Below are positions 24,154-32,099 of a stretch of 64,000 bases of DNA, piece by piece; the first letter of the stretch is position 1, and each line of letters starts with the position of its first letter. The position numbers and the translations under genes were made by a program. The notes under the pieces were generated by a model, which was not told the DNA's origin, did no database searches, and worked only from the letters and a program-made list of their open reading frames with translations. Source of the stretch: Glycomyces sp. NRRL B-16210 (GTDB lineage: Bacteria; Actinomycetota; Actinomycetes; Mycobacteriales; Micromonosporaceae); the NCBI RefSeq assembly GCF_000719515.1, contig NZ_JOGR01000012.1, positions 164,715-228,714 of the forward strand. The letters are read 5' to 3'.

Positions 24154-25296
24154 TCAGCCCGCGGTCTCGGTGCCGCTTTCGGCCTCCTCGGTCGCCCCGT
24201 CGACCGGCACCGTCGTGGTGGTGCAGTCGGGCGTCGAGTCGCCGCTGAGCCATTCGGGGTACTCGCAGGCCCACTCGTTCAGCGTGTCGTTCGCGATCGC
24301 CTCCCACAGCGCGTCCGCGGCCACCTGCTCGTCGGTGCCCTCGTGGATGAGCACGTACGAGGTCCCGTTGAAGTTCCCCTCCGAGGAGGGCGTGCCGATC
24401 GACAGGATCTCGTTGGGGTCGATGTCGCGCATCTGCGTGATCATGTCGAGGAGGTTGTGGCCGCCCACGTCGACGGTGAGGGCGTCGCCGAAGCTGTTGA
24501 GCAGGTTGACCGCCTTGGCCGGGTTGGTCGCGTAGCCCTGCTCCTTGGCCCGCTCCAGGATCTTCTTGATCGCCTGCTGCTGCATCTTCTGGCGGCCGAA
24601 GTCGCCCCAGGTGCCGTTGGCGTAGTCCTCGTCGGAGTCCCAGCCGTAGCGCTGGCGCACCAGGTCGAGCGCGTCGTCCTGGTCGTACTCGGCGCAGCCC
24701 TTGGGGAAGGTCTTGTCGGTGTGGATCGAGGTGATGTCGTGCCAGGGGCACAGCTCGATCGTGCCCAGCTCCCCGACCATGTCGAGGAAGCCCTCGAAGT
24801 TCGCGATCGCGCCGCCGTCGAACTGGATGCCGGTCAGGTGCGTGATGGTCTCGGCGGTGTTCTGGAACGACTCGCCCCAGTCCTCGGAGTACGCGAACAC
24901 CTCGGTGAGCTTCGTCGCGGACGCCGGCACGCCGCTGGGCACCTCGACGTACAGGTCCCGCGGGATGGAGATCATGCTGACCTGCGTGAGGTCCTCGTTG
25001 ACGTGGACGATGATGTCGGCGTCGGTGCGGGCCAGGCCGCCGGCGTCGACCCGCTCGTCGGTGCCGAGCACCAGGAAGTTCAGGGGCCCTTCGATGTCGG
25101 CGCCCTCCTCGGTCACGACCCGCTGGTCGCCGAGCAGGTCCTCCTGGTTGACCGAGTTGTTCACCAGGGTCACGCCGACCTGGGTGGCGATCGCCCCGCC
25201 CCCCGCGATGACCATGACCGTCGAGCCGCTGATGACCATGGCCTTCGCCCACCAAGGGGCCGATGCCTTGGCGGCGTGACTGATCGGGTCGCTCAT
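24154..25296 (-). CDS. LytR-CpsA-Psr (LCP) family wall-polymer ligase, copy 3
   Basis: 380 residues. The most diverged of the three: the phosphate-site segment reads LGTDERVDAGGLARTDADII, and SIPRDLYVEVP, LCPWHDITSIHTDK and LDLVRQRYGWDSD are conserved. It has fewer cysteines in the middle than copies 1 and 2, but a CxxC-free pair in WACEYPEWL and PDCTTT near the end. GGGAGAGG lies just before the ATG at 25296. As first gene of the tandem it may carry the main promoter. The duplication is probably old, since the N-terminal helix and tail have both changed. Confidence 0.9.
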   Translation of the reverse strand: MSDPISHAAKASAPWWAKAMVISGSTVMVIAGGGAIATQVGVTLVNNSVNQEDLLGDQRVVTEEGADIEGPLNFLVLGTDERVDAGGLARTDADIIVHVNEDLTQVSMISIPRDLYVEVPSGVPASATKLTEVFAYSEDWGESFQNTAETITHLTGIQFDGGAIANFEGFLDMVGELGTIELCPWHDITSIHTDKTFPKGCAEYDQDDALDLVRQRYGWDSDEDYANGTWGDFGRQKMQQQAIKKILERAKEQGYATNPAKAVNLLNSFGDALTVDVGGHNLLDMITQMRDIDPNEILSIGTPSSEGNFNGTSYVLIHEGTDEQVAADALWEAIANDTLNEWACEYPEWLSGDSTPDCTTTTVPVDGATEEAESGTETAG

Positions 25297-25474
25297 TGCC
25301 TCTCCCGGACATTCAAGTGTGGGGTGCGGCGGCGCAGCCGGGGTGGGCTGGCTCGCTCTGGGGGCTACACGCACAATGCGACGCTGGGGTTGCGCGTACC
25401 CGACGATAGTTCATTTCCAGCGTGTAACCGCTCGCTCCACCGGCCTCATGGCCGATCGGCGTCGAGAAATCGGA

Positions 25475-26479
25475 TCAAAGGCCCAAATACAGTATGACGC
25501 CTGCCACAGCCATCGCGAGGAACATTCCGATTCCCAGTTTGGCGGCGCTCCACGGGCGCTCGCCCACCACCCGGCCCGACTCACCGTGCACGGCCACCAT
25601 CCGCCGCCGGCCCCGGTGCGCGTACGAGGCCAGCCACACCGGCAGCAGCACCAGCTTGTAGCCCAGGTCCGCGTACGCGGTGTCGATGACCGGCACGTGC
25701 TGCTCGTCGCCGCCCACGCGGGCGCGCACTGCCCGCTCGACCGCGGCCGCCATCCGGTCCTTCGCCAGCTCCAGGCCGACCTCCGGCTCCAGGTCGTAGC
25801 GCTGCACCCAGCAGCCCTCCAACTGCTCCGGATCGAACGGCACCGCCCCGCCCAGGCGCCAGTCGCGCATGAGCTCCGCGAGCATCCGCCCGTCCAGGCG
25901 CACCGTCGCCGTGATCGCCACCCCCGCGAAGTCCCGGTCGACGAACCCGGCCGCCGGCCGCCACCGGATGCCCCGCACCCGGCTCCCGCCCGCCTCGCCG
26001 CTCCCGGCCGTCCGCGCCCAGTAGTGGTCGCCGCGCGCGGCCCGGAACCGCGAGCGCGTCCGCGCCTCCCAGACCCAGTACGGCACGAACGCCCCGCGGA
26101 ACGACTCCGAGTCCGCGACCCGCCGCAGCGACCCCGGCGCCATCCAGCGCCGCCGCGCCCACTCGCGCATGGTCCGGCGCGCCGCCGTCCGCTCGATGCC
26201 GAACGGCACCAGCGCGTCCGGTGCCACGATCAGCTCGGGGGTGTCATCGGCGTACCGCAGCAGTCCCTTGGGCGCCAACGCGGTCCAGTCGGGGTCGACC
26301 AGCCGCCGCGCCGCCGGCCTCCCGTGCGTCTCGGTCCCGCAGGACCCGCAGGCCAGCACGGTCGTACCCGCCGCCGACGCGTCGGCCGGTCCGGTGGGGG
26401 AGGCCGCCGAGAGCGGCGCACCGCACGAGGAGCACGGACACGCAGGGACCAAAGCGCACCATCCTTCCATTTCGGGCAC
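25475..26479 (-). CDS. Zinc-ribbon protein with C-terminal membrane anchor
   Basis: 334 residues. An N-terminal zinc ribbon uses C16-x2-C19 and C44-x2-C47 (CSSCG and CGSCG). The middle contains a tryptophan- and arginine-rich domain (GAFVPYWVWEARTRSRFRA, then WVQRYDLEPE) and the end has one membrane helix, FLAMAVAGVILYLGL. Proteins like this are widespread in actinobacteria and sometimes labelled as PriA-like because of the ribbon, but no helicase motif is present. The role is unknown. Start: GTG at 26479; an ATG three codons later is possible. It is divergent from the GGDEF gene. Confidence 0.75.
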   Translation of the reverse strand: MPEMEGWCALVPACPCSSCGAPLSAASPTGPADASAAGTTVLACGSCGTETHGRPAARRLVDPDWTALAPKGLLRYADDTPELIVAPDALVPFGIERTAARRTMREWARRRWMAPGSLRRVADSESFRGAFVPYWVWEARTRSRFRAARGDHYWARTAGSGEAGGSRVRGIRWRPAAGFVDRDFAGVAITATVRLDGRMLAELMRDWRLGGAVPFDPEQLEGCWVQRYDLEPEVGLELAKDRMAAAVERAVRARVGGDEQHVPVIDTAYADLGYKLVLLPVWLASYAHRGRRRMVAVHGESGRVVGERPWSAAKLGIGMFLAMAVAGVILYLGL

Positions 26480-26614
26480 TGCACCCACTCTAAGGGTCCG
26501 AGACCTGCCGGGGAGGAAAACGGTTCGCGCCCATGCCTTCCGGCGTCCCCGGGACGAAACGGCCACGACCTGCGCCACTGGATATATCGGCGCGGCAGTG
26601 GCAGGATAGAGCGC

Positions 26615-28993
26615 GTGACGCCACGGAGGGGGATCACGTCTGCGCGTGATTATGCCGATCAGTATCAGCGCCTGCGCGCGCTCATGCGCGCCGGCCAGGT
26701 CGCCGAGTCCGTCGCCGAGGCCACCTGGATCGTCTACAACACCGAGACCGCCCACCAGCGGGCCCAGGCCTGGCTGTTCATCCTCGAAGGCCAGATCTTC
26801 CAGCGCGACATCGACCGGCTCCCGAACACGATCGACCAGGCCGGCACCGCCGTCTCCCGCTGCAACGACCCGCGCCTCGACGGCAGGTACCACGCCCTCG
26901 CCGCCTGGTATCACCACCACCACGGCAGGTCCCTCGACTTCACCGCGCAGCACCTGGTCCTCGCCTCGCGCGCACTTCGGTCGATGACGGAGGCGAGCCA
27001 GGCCGCGGTCGACGCCTGGTACGACCTCGCGGTGGTCCTCAGCAGCTGCGGCTACCAGCAGCGCGCCGCGCAGGAACTCGACCAGTGCCACGCGCTCGCC
27101 GAACGCGCGGGCGTGCGCCGCTCCTCTGTGGAGGGCATGGCGATCCGGGTCCGCGACGCGCTGCTCCAGTACTACACCGGCGACCCGCGCTCGTGCATCG
27201 GCCAACTGCGCGAGGCCCTGCAACGGGTGAAGCCGAACCTGCACGACCTCGACACGCGCGAGAGGGAGTGGGTGCACTACGCGATCGCCCGGCTGAGCCT
27301 GCTCGGCTTCGGCGACGAGTGGTCGGTCGAGCACCTGCTGCCGGAGGAGACCTCCTCGGTCGAGGCGCAGGACCTGCGGACGATGGCGCTGGCCTCGCGC
27401 CTCATCGCGCAGAAGCGGGGCCTGGAGGCCCTGGAGGTGCTGGAGGCGCGCGAGATCGGCGACGAGAGCCTCGGCGTCATGGAGCCCAAGCACTTGAAGT
27501 CGCTCGCTTTGGTGGCCAAGGGCGATCACGCGGAGTCGATCCTGGCGGCGCACGCGACGACGTACGCGCTGTACAAGCAGATCAACCAGTTCCATTCGAT
27601 CTACCTGGACTCGGCGGCGGCGGTCGTGGACCAGCAGCAGTTGCGGCGGGCGGCGGCCGACTGGGCCGACCGGGCGAACACCGACGACCTGACGGGCCTG
27701 CCGAACCGGCGGCGCCTGGACCGGTTCCTCTCCGAAGTGGAGGGGGACGGGATGATCGCGGTGCTGGACCTCGACGGGTTCAAGGCGGTGAACGACACGC
27801 ACGGGCACCAGGCGGGGGACGCGATCCTGCAACGGGTCGCGGCGCTGCTGTCGCGTGTGGTGCGTTCGGGGGACCTGCTGGCGCGCACCGGCGGCGACGA
27901 GTTCATCGTGGTGCTGCCGGGCGCGACCGAGTACGACGCGGACGCGGTGTCGGAGCGGATCCGGGAGGCGGTGGCGGCCGAGCGCTGGGAGTACTCGGTG
28001 CCGGGGACGCCGGTGGACGTGTCGGTCGGCTGGGCCCGGTTGTCGGCGGGCGGGAACCCGGCGCAGACCCTGTGGGCGGCTGACCAGGCGATGTATCAGA
28101 TGAAGCGCTCTCGCAAGCACCCGTGGGACGGCGCCGGTTTAGGAGCAGGGCTCGTACGGGGCGTCGAGGTCGATGCCGGCGACGGCGCCGGCGAAGTCCT
28201 CGGCGCGGTAGTGCGCGCAGGCTTCGGCCCGCTCGGCCGGGTCCTCGGTGTAGTCGACGGCGAGGACGAGTTTTCCGGCGTCGCGGATCTCGCGCACCTC
28301 CCGCAGGGTCTCGGCGCACCAGTCCTCGTCGCAGGGCTCGTGGGTGTCGAGGTAGTAGAGGTGCTCGACGCCGAGGCCGTCGATGGCGTCGAGGTAGCCG
28401 GGCTGGGCGCGCAGTTCGGGCGCGTTCTGCGGGAGGATCAGGAGGTCGTCTCCGGCGTGGTCGCTCGCGGCGACGACGAGTTCGGCCATCTTCCGCGCGA
28501 GGGTGTCGCGGGTCTCGCCGGGGACCAGGGCGAGGTCGATCTCCTCGTAGGCGTTCGGCACGTCGAGGTAGACGCCGTCGAATCCGGCCGCGATCGCCTG
28601 GTCGAGGCGCGGGCGCACCGCCAGTTCCCACCACTGCGGGTCCCAGTACCGCACGAAGTGCTCGTCGGGCCACTCCTCCCAGCGGTTGAGGGCGAGGCCC
28701 GCGGCGGCGACCGCGTCGTGCTCGGGCCGGTAGTCCTCGATCGAGCCGATCGAGAAGTAGGCGTAGACGGCCGTCCCCGATTCCCGGAGGCCGCCGACCT
28801 CCTCGGCGGTCCAGTAGTCCTCGCCGCCGTCGCGGGCGAGGTCGATGACGGCATGGTCGAAGCTTGCATGGTCGAAATCGGCAGCGGTCCCCAGTCCCGC
28901 CAGACCCTCCTCGGGGTATCCGGTGAGCAGGTACAGCCACGTCCGCGGCCCTTCGTCGGGGGCCCCGCCGTCGGCGGTGCACCCGCCGAGTAG
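26615..28993 (+). CDS. Diguanylate cyclase with helical N-terminal domain; frame overruns into the antisense neighbour
   Basis: The first 500 or so residues form a normal protein. A TPR-like helical region (about 10-345) is followed by a GGDEF domain that makes cyclic di-GMP: DDLTGLPNRRRLDRFL, VLDLDGFKAVND, the active site GGDEF near 427-431, and the inhibitory I-site RSGD five residues before it. The domain finishes at DQAMYQMKRSRKH, near 28118, where a stop would be expected. Instead the frame stays open to 28993, covering the GH114-like gene on the other strand codon-for-codon; that part is not protein-like. Start: GTG at 26615 with AGGA 9 bases upstream. There are no membrane helices, so it senses a cytoplasmic signal. 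Confidence 0.85.
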   Translation: MTPRRGITSARDYADQYQRLRALMRAGQVAESVAEATWIVYNTETAHQRAQAWLFILEGQIFQRDIDRLPNTIDQAGTAVSRCNDPRLDGRYHALAAWYHHHHGRSLDFTAQHLVLASRALRSMTEASQAAVDAWYDLAVVLSSCGYQQRAAQELDQCHALAERAGVRRSSVEGMAIRVRDALLQYYTGDPRSCIGQLREALQRVKPNLHDLDTREREWVHYAIARLSLLGFGDEWSVEHLLPEETSSVEAQDLRTMALASRLIAQKRGLEALEVLEAREIGDESLGVMEPKHLKSLALVAKGDHAESILAAHATTYALYKQINQFHSIYLDSAAAVVDQQQLRRAAADWADRANTDDLTGLPNRRRLDRFLSEVEGDGMIAVLDLDGFKAVNDTHGHQAGDAILQRVAALLSRVVRSGDLLARTGGDEFIVVLPGATEYDADAVSERIREAVAAERWEYSVPGTPVDVSVGWARLSAGGNPAQTLWAADQAMYQMKRSRKHPWDGAGLGAGLVRGVEVDAGDGAGEVLGAVVRAGFGPLGRVLGVVDGEDEFSGVADLAHLPQGLGAPVLVAGLVGVEVVEVLDAEAVDGVEVAGLGAQFGRVLREDQEVVSGVVARGDDEFGHLPREGVAGLAGDQGEVDLLVGVRHVEVDAVESGRDRLVEARAHRQFPPLRVPVPHEVLVGPLLPAVEGEARGGDRVVLGPVVLDRADREVGVDGRPRFPEAADLLGGPVVLAAVAGEVDDGMVEACMVEIGSGPQSRQTLLGVSGEQVQPRPRPFVGGPAVGGAPAE

Positions 28994-29029
28994 GAGCGAA
29001 AGGGCCGCGAGCGCGGCGAGGCGTTTCAC
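28139..29029 (-). CDS. Lipoprotein with GH114 (endo-alpha-1,4-polygalactosaminidase)-like domain
   Basis: 296 residues. The lipobox LLLGGC gives a lipid-anchored outer protein. The domain is the TIM-barrel of the GH114/TM1410 group: WLYLLTGYPEEG, FDHAVIDLARDGG with the likely catalytic aspartate, AYFSIGSIEDYRPEHDA, GFDGVYLDVPNAYEEID, and the late LAVDYTEDPAE strand. Known members degrade galactosaminogalactan-type polymers; the substrate here is unknown. The GTG start overlaps the stop of the peptidase gene (GTGA), so the two are coupled, which also fixes the start. Confidence 0.85.
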   Translation of the reverse strand: MKRLAALAALSLLLGGCTADGGAPDEGPRTWLYLLTGYPEEGLAGLGTAADFDHASFDHAVIDLARDGGEDYWTAEEVGGLRESGTAVYAYFSIGSIEDYRPEHDAVAAAGLALNRWEEWPDEHFVRYWDPQWWELAVRPRLDQAIAAGFDGVYLDVPNAYEEIDLALVPGETRDTLARKMAELVVAASDHAGDDLLILPQNAPELRAQPGYLDAIDGLGVEHLYYLDTHEPCDEDWCAETLREVREIRDAGKLVLAVDYTEDPAERAEACAHYRAEDFAGAVAGIDLDAPYEPCS

Positions 29030-29865
29030 GGCGTGGAGTCTAAGGCGGCGGTGCCGATGGCCTCGGCGACCGCTTCGACGGCGAGCGCGCGGACCACGTC
29101 GACCGAGGCCTCGACCCGGCCGGTGGCGGCGGCGACGAACGCGTCGCCGTCCATGCGGGTGTGGACGGGGCTGATCGCCTTGGCGAGCCCGTCGTGGGCG
29201 CCCTGGGCGGTGAGGGCGCACGCGACCTTGTCGAGCCGCGCGTTGGTGACGACCACGCCGATGGTGGTGTTGCGTCCGAACGCGCCGCTGGCGAACCCTT
29301 CGGGGCGCAGGAGGCCGCGGTCGAGCGGGCCGGGTTCGCCGAAGGCGTTGACGGCCGCGAGCGCGTGGACTTCGAGGGCGCCGGCCGAGACGGTCGCGAA
29401 GCGCAGCCCCGAGGGCAGCGTGAGGCCGCGCCATTGGCCGACGGTGGCGCCTCTGCCCGCGCCGATGGGGCCGTCGAGGGCCGGTTCGAACGGGGCCATG
29501 GCGGCGTCGCAGGCCTCGTAGCCCTGCGGGGCGGCCGGGGTCGCGCCGGTGCCGTCGAGGTCGTAGAGGCCCAGGGTGGGGACGATCGGGACGAGTCCGC
29601 CGGGGGTGGCGACGCCGCGGCCGTGCTCGGCGAGCCACCGCATGACGCCGTCGGCGGCGGCGAGGCCGAACGCGGAGCCGCCGGTCAGGAGCACCGCGTC
29701 GATGCCGGTGTTGGATCTGGTGGGGTCGAGGAGTTCGATCTCACGGCTGGCGGGGGCGCCGCCGCGGACCTCGCCGGAGGCGACGGTGGCCTCGTCGAAC
29801 AGCAGCACCGTGCAGCCGGTGTGCTCGCCGGTCCAGTGGCCGACGCGAACTCCCAAGTCCCGCAT
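29026..29865 (-). CDS. P1-family (S58) peptidase, DmpA-like
   Basis: 279 residues. S58 enzymes are made as inactive chains that cut themselves before a Ser or Thr, which then becomes the nucleophile of an aminopeptidase or amidase. Seen here: the start MRDLGVRVGHWTGEHTGCTV, the oxyanion-hole segment LTGGSAFGLAAADGVMRWL and the predicted self-cleavage motif FGRNTTIGVVVTNA. The fold is complete at the usual length of small members. It is cytoplasmic, with no signal peptide, and translationally coupled to the lipoprotein gene after it. Whether they share a substrate is unclear. Confidence 0.87.
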   Translation of the reverse strand: MRDLGVRVGHWTGEHTGCTVLLFDEATVASGEVRGGAPASREIELLDPTRSNTGIDAVLLTGGSAFGLAAADGVMRWLAEHGRGVATPGGLVPIVPTLGLYDLDGTGATPAAPQGYEACDAAMAPFEPALDGPIGAGRGATVGQWRGLTLPSGLRFATVSAGALEVHALAAVNAFGEPGPLDRGLLRPEGFASGAFGRNTTIGVVVTNARLDKVACALTAQGAHDGLAKAISPVHTRMDGDAFVAAATGRVEASVDVVRALAVEAVAEAIGTAALDSTP

Positions 29866-30185
29866 CCGAACAGACTACCTTCACCCGGCGGCGGACCGCT
29901 CCTGGAATCGGAGGACCGAACGGTAACTCAGTGCTCATTGGACAGTGTCGTGGGATACATGTGACCCACGCGAAATACCTGGATTTCCGGGTCGGTGCGG
30001 TCTTAGCATTGGTGTCGAGGCCGAAGAAAGCAGCGGCGGAGCGGTGAACCCGGTCCCCACTCGCGAATCGGCCCCGGAGCGGCCGGGAAGGCCGCACCGG
30101 ACACCCGCCGTCGACAATGGCGTCATCGACGAGCGGTCCCCCTTCAGATATGCAATCCGGCACACCCTGCCGGGAAGGAATCCTC
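29866..30185. other. Divergent intergenic region upstream of the peptidase and of a small orphan gene
   Basis: 320 bases without a gene. A near-palindrome centred on ACATGT spans 29950-29969, with GTGGG and CCCAC as outer arms (16 of 20 positions symmetric); it is a possible regulator site for either gene. AAGGA, 6 bases before the ATG at 30186, is the ribosome site of the small gene. No convincing -35/-10 pair was found. Confidence 0.4.
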
Positions 30186-30404
30186 ATGAACGAGTTCGTA
30201 GGTGCATACCTCGCAGTCGACGCCGCCAACACCGCCGCCACCTCGGCCCTGCCGAACGCGCCGGTCGTTGACGACGGTCGCGCTGACAAGCCGTATGTCT
30301 TCGGCGTCACCGGCCAGGAGAAGGTCCGCCTCTCGACCGCCGGCGCGCTGCGCTGGGTGGCCGACCGCGTCGAGGGTCGCACCCTCGCCGGCCTGGCCCG
30401 CTAG
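30186..30404 (+). CDS. 72-residue protein of unknown function
   Basis: Starts MNEFVGAYLAVDAANTAATS and ends in GRTLAGLAR. It has no membrane segment, signal peptide or cysteine. Two moderately hydrophobic stretches (FVGAYLAVDAANTAA and TAGALRWVADRV) may be helices around a charged, glycine-containing middle (KPYVFGVTGQEKVRLS). A well-spaced AAGGA and G/C-ending codons support translation. I recognise no family. It stands alone between the peptidase cluster and glyA, with its own long upstream region. Confidence 0.65.
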   Translation: MNEFVGAYLAVDAANTAATSALPNAPVVDDGRADKPYVFGVTGQEKVRLSTAGALRWVADRVEGRTLAGLAR

Positions 30405-30557
30405 GTCCGAGCAGGCGAGCGCGCCCACAAGGCGCCTGGCCGCAAGACTGCAAGACTCAACGCCGCCTCGAAGCGGCTCCTAGAACGCGACGCGCTGCGG
30501 CACTCTCACCGAGGGCCCGGCGCGTTTCGCATGTCCAGCGGCCGCGACGTCGGCACA

Positions 30558-30595
30558 GCGAAGGCGCCCTGCCGGAAACGGCAGGGCGCCTTCGC
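30558..30595 (-). terminator. Terminator after glyA
   Basis: Perfect 17-bp stem (30558-30574 with 30579-30595) closed by a GAAA tetraloop, 17 bases beyond the glyA stop codon. It may also end transcripts of the small gene from the other side. Confidence 0.8.
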
Positions 30596-30612
30596 TCGCG
30601 TCGCGCTGAGGG

Positions 30613-31887
30613 TTACGCCTTCCAACCGGGGATGGGGAAGGCCTTGGTGTGCTCGCGGATCTCGCCGGCGATGACGTCGAGCTCGGCGTCCTTGCCGTCC
30701 TTCGCCGCGGCCACGGCCCGGTCGATCCAGCCGGCGATCGCGTCCATGTCCCCCTCGGTCATGCCGCGGGTCGTCACCGAGGAGGTGCCGATCCGCAGGC
30801 CCGACGGGTCGAAGGGCTTGCGCTGGTCGAACGGGACGGAGTTGAAGTTCAGCTCGATCCCGGCCGCGTCCAGGGCCTTCGCCGCGGGCTTGCCGGCGAT
30901 GTCCTTGCTGGTGAGGTCCACCAGGATCAGGTGGTTGTCGGTGCCGCCCGAGACCAGGTCGAACCCGCGCGAGGACAGGCCCTCGGCCAGCGCCTTCGCG
31001 TTCTTCACGATCTGCGCGGCGTACTCCTTGAACGAGTCCTTCGCGGCCTCTTTGAGCGCCACCGCGATCGCGGCGGTGGTGTGGTTGTGCGGGCCGCCCT
31101 GGAGACCGGGGAAGACGGCCTTGTCGATGGCCTTCGCGTGCTCCTCGTTCGTGAGGATCATCGCGCCGCGCGGGCCGCGCAGGGTCTTGTGCGTGGTGGT
31201 GGTGACCACGTCGGCGTGCCCGACCGGGGTCGGGTGCGCCCCGCCGGCGACGAGCCCGGCGATGTGGGCGATGTCGGCCATGAGGACCGCGCCGACCTCG
31301 TCGGCGATGGCCTTGAACCCGGCGAAGTCGACGGTGCGGGGGATCGCGGTGCCGCCGCAGATGATCATCTTCGGGCGCTCGCGGCGGGCGATCTCGGCGA
31401 CCTCGTCGAGGTCGATGCGGCCGGTGTCGCGGCGGACCCCGTAGTGGACCGCGTCGAACCACTTGCCGGTCGCGGAGACCTTCGCGCCGTGGGTCAGGTG
31501 CCCGCCTGCGGGCAGCCCCATGCCCAGGACCTTGTCGCCGGGGGACAGGAACGCCATGTAGACGGCCAGGTTCGCCGGGGACCCGGAGTAGGGCTGGACG
31601 TTGGCGTGGTCGGCCCCGAAGAGGGCCTTCGCCCGGTCGACGGCGAGCTGCTCGACCTGGTCGATGAGCTGCTGGCCCTCGTAGTAGCGCTTCCCGGCGT
31701 ACCCCTCGGAGTACTTGTTGGTCAGGATGGAGCCGGTGGCCTCCATGACCGCCTGGGACACGTAGTTCTCGGACGCGATGAGGCGGATCTTCTCGGATTC
31801 GCGTCGGCCTTCGGCTTCGATGAGCCGTTCGATCTCGGGGTCGGCGGCCGCGAGTGTCGCGGTGAGGGCCTCGTAGGCGTCGGACAT
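30613..31887 (-). CDS. glyA: Serine hydroxymethyltransferase
   Basis: 424 residues. PLP enzyme that converts serine plus tetrahydrofolate to glycine plus methylene-tetrahydrofolate, the main source of one-carbon units. Conserved features: IRLIASENYVS, NKYSEGYAGKRYYEGQ, the phosphate-binding SGSPANLAVY (usually SGSxAN), ADIAHIAGLVAGG, and the PLP lysine K234 in TTTTHKTLRGPRG. The ATG at 31887 has GGAG 8 bases upstream. It is monocistronic and ends in a very strong hairpin. Confidence 0.96.
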   Translation of the reverse strand: MSDAYEALTATLAAADPEIERLIEAEGRRESEKIRLIASENYVSQAVMEATGSILTNKYSEGYAGKRYYEGQQLIDQVEQLAVDRAKALFGADHANVQPYSGSPANLAVYMAFLSPGDKVLGMGLPAGGHLTHGAKVSATGKWFDAVHYGVRRDTGRIDLDEVAEIARRERPKMIICGGTAIPRTVDFAGFKAIADEVGAVLMADIAHIAGLVAGGAHPTPVGHADVVTTTTHKTLRGPRGAMILTNEEHAKAIDKAVFPGLQGGPHNHTTAAIAVALKEAAKDSFKEYAAQIVKNAKALAEGLSSRGFDLVSGGTDNHLILVDLTSKDIAGKPAAKALDAAGIELNFNSVPFDQRKPFDPSGLRIGTSSVTTRGMTEGDMDAIAGWIDRAVAAAKDGKDAELDVIAGEIREHTKAFPIPGWKA

Positions 31888-32086
31888 GCAATGCTCCTCG
31901 CTGATCGGCATGATCTCGCACGGCGACCGGGCAGGTGGCCTTGATGAAGCGAGCATAGCGGGGCCGGGCGGGGCGGGGCCTCCGCGTTTGTGCGATGTGA
32001 GACGCAGACGCAGGTGAATCGCGTCGCGGCGCCGCAATCGGGTGCTCACTCGATCGGCCGTGCGGAACTCCATTGCGTACACGCAG

Positions 32087-32092
32087 TACGGT
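32087..32092 (+). promoter_or_regulatory. -10 element of a probable leaderless transcript
   Basis: TACGGT ends 7 bases before the ATG at 32100, with no Shine-Dalgarno sequence between. Confidence 0.4.
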
Positions 32093-32099
32093 GCGACGT

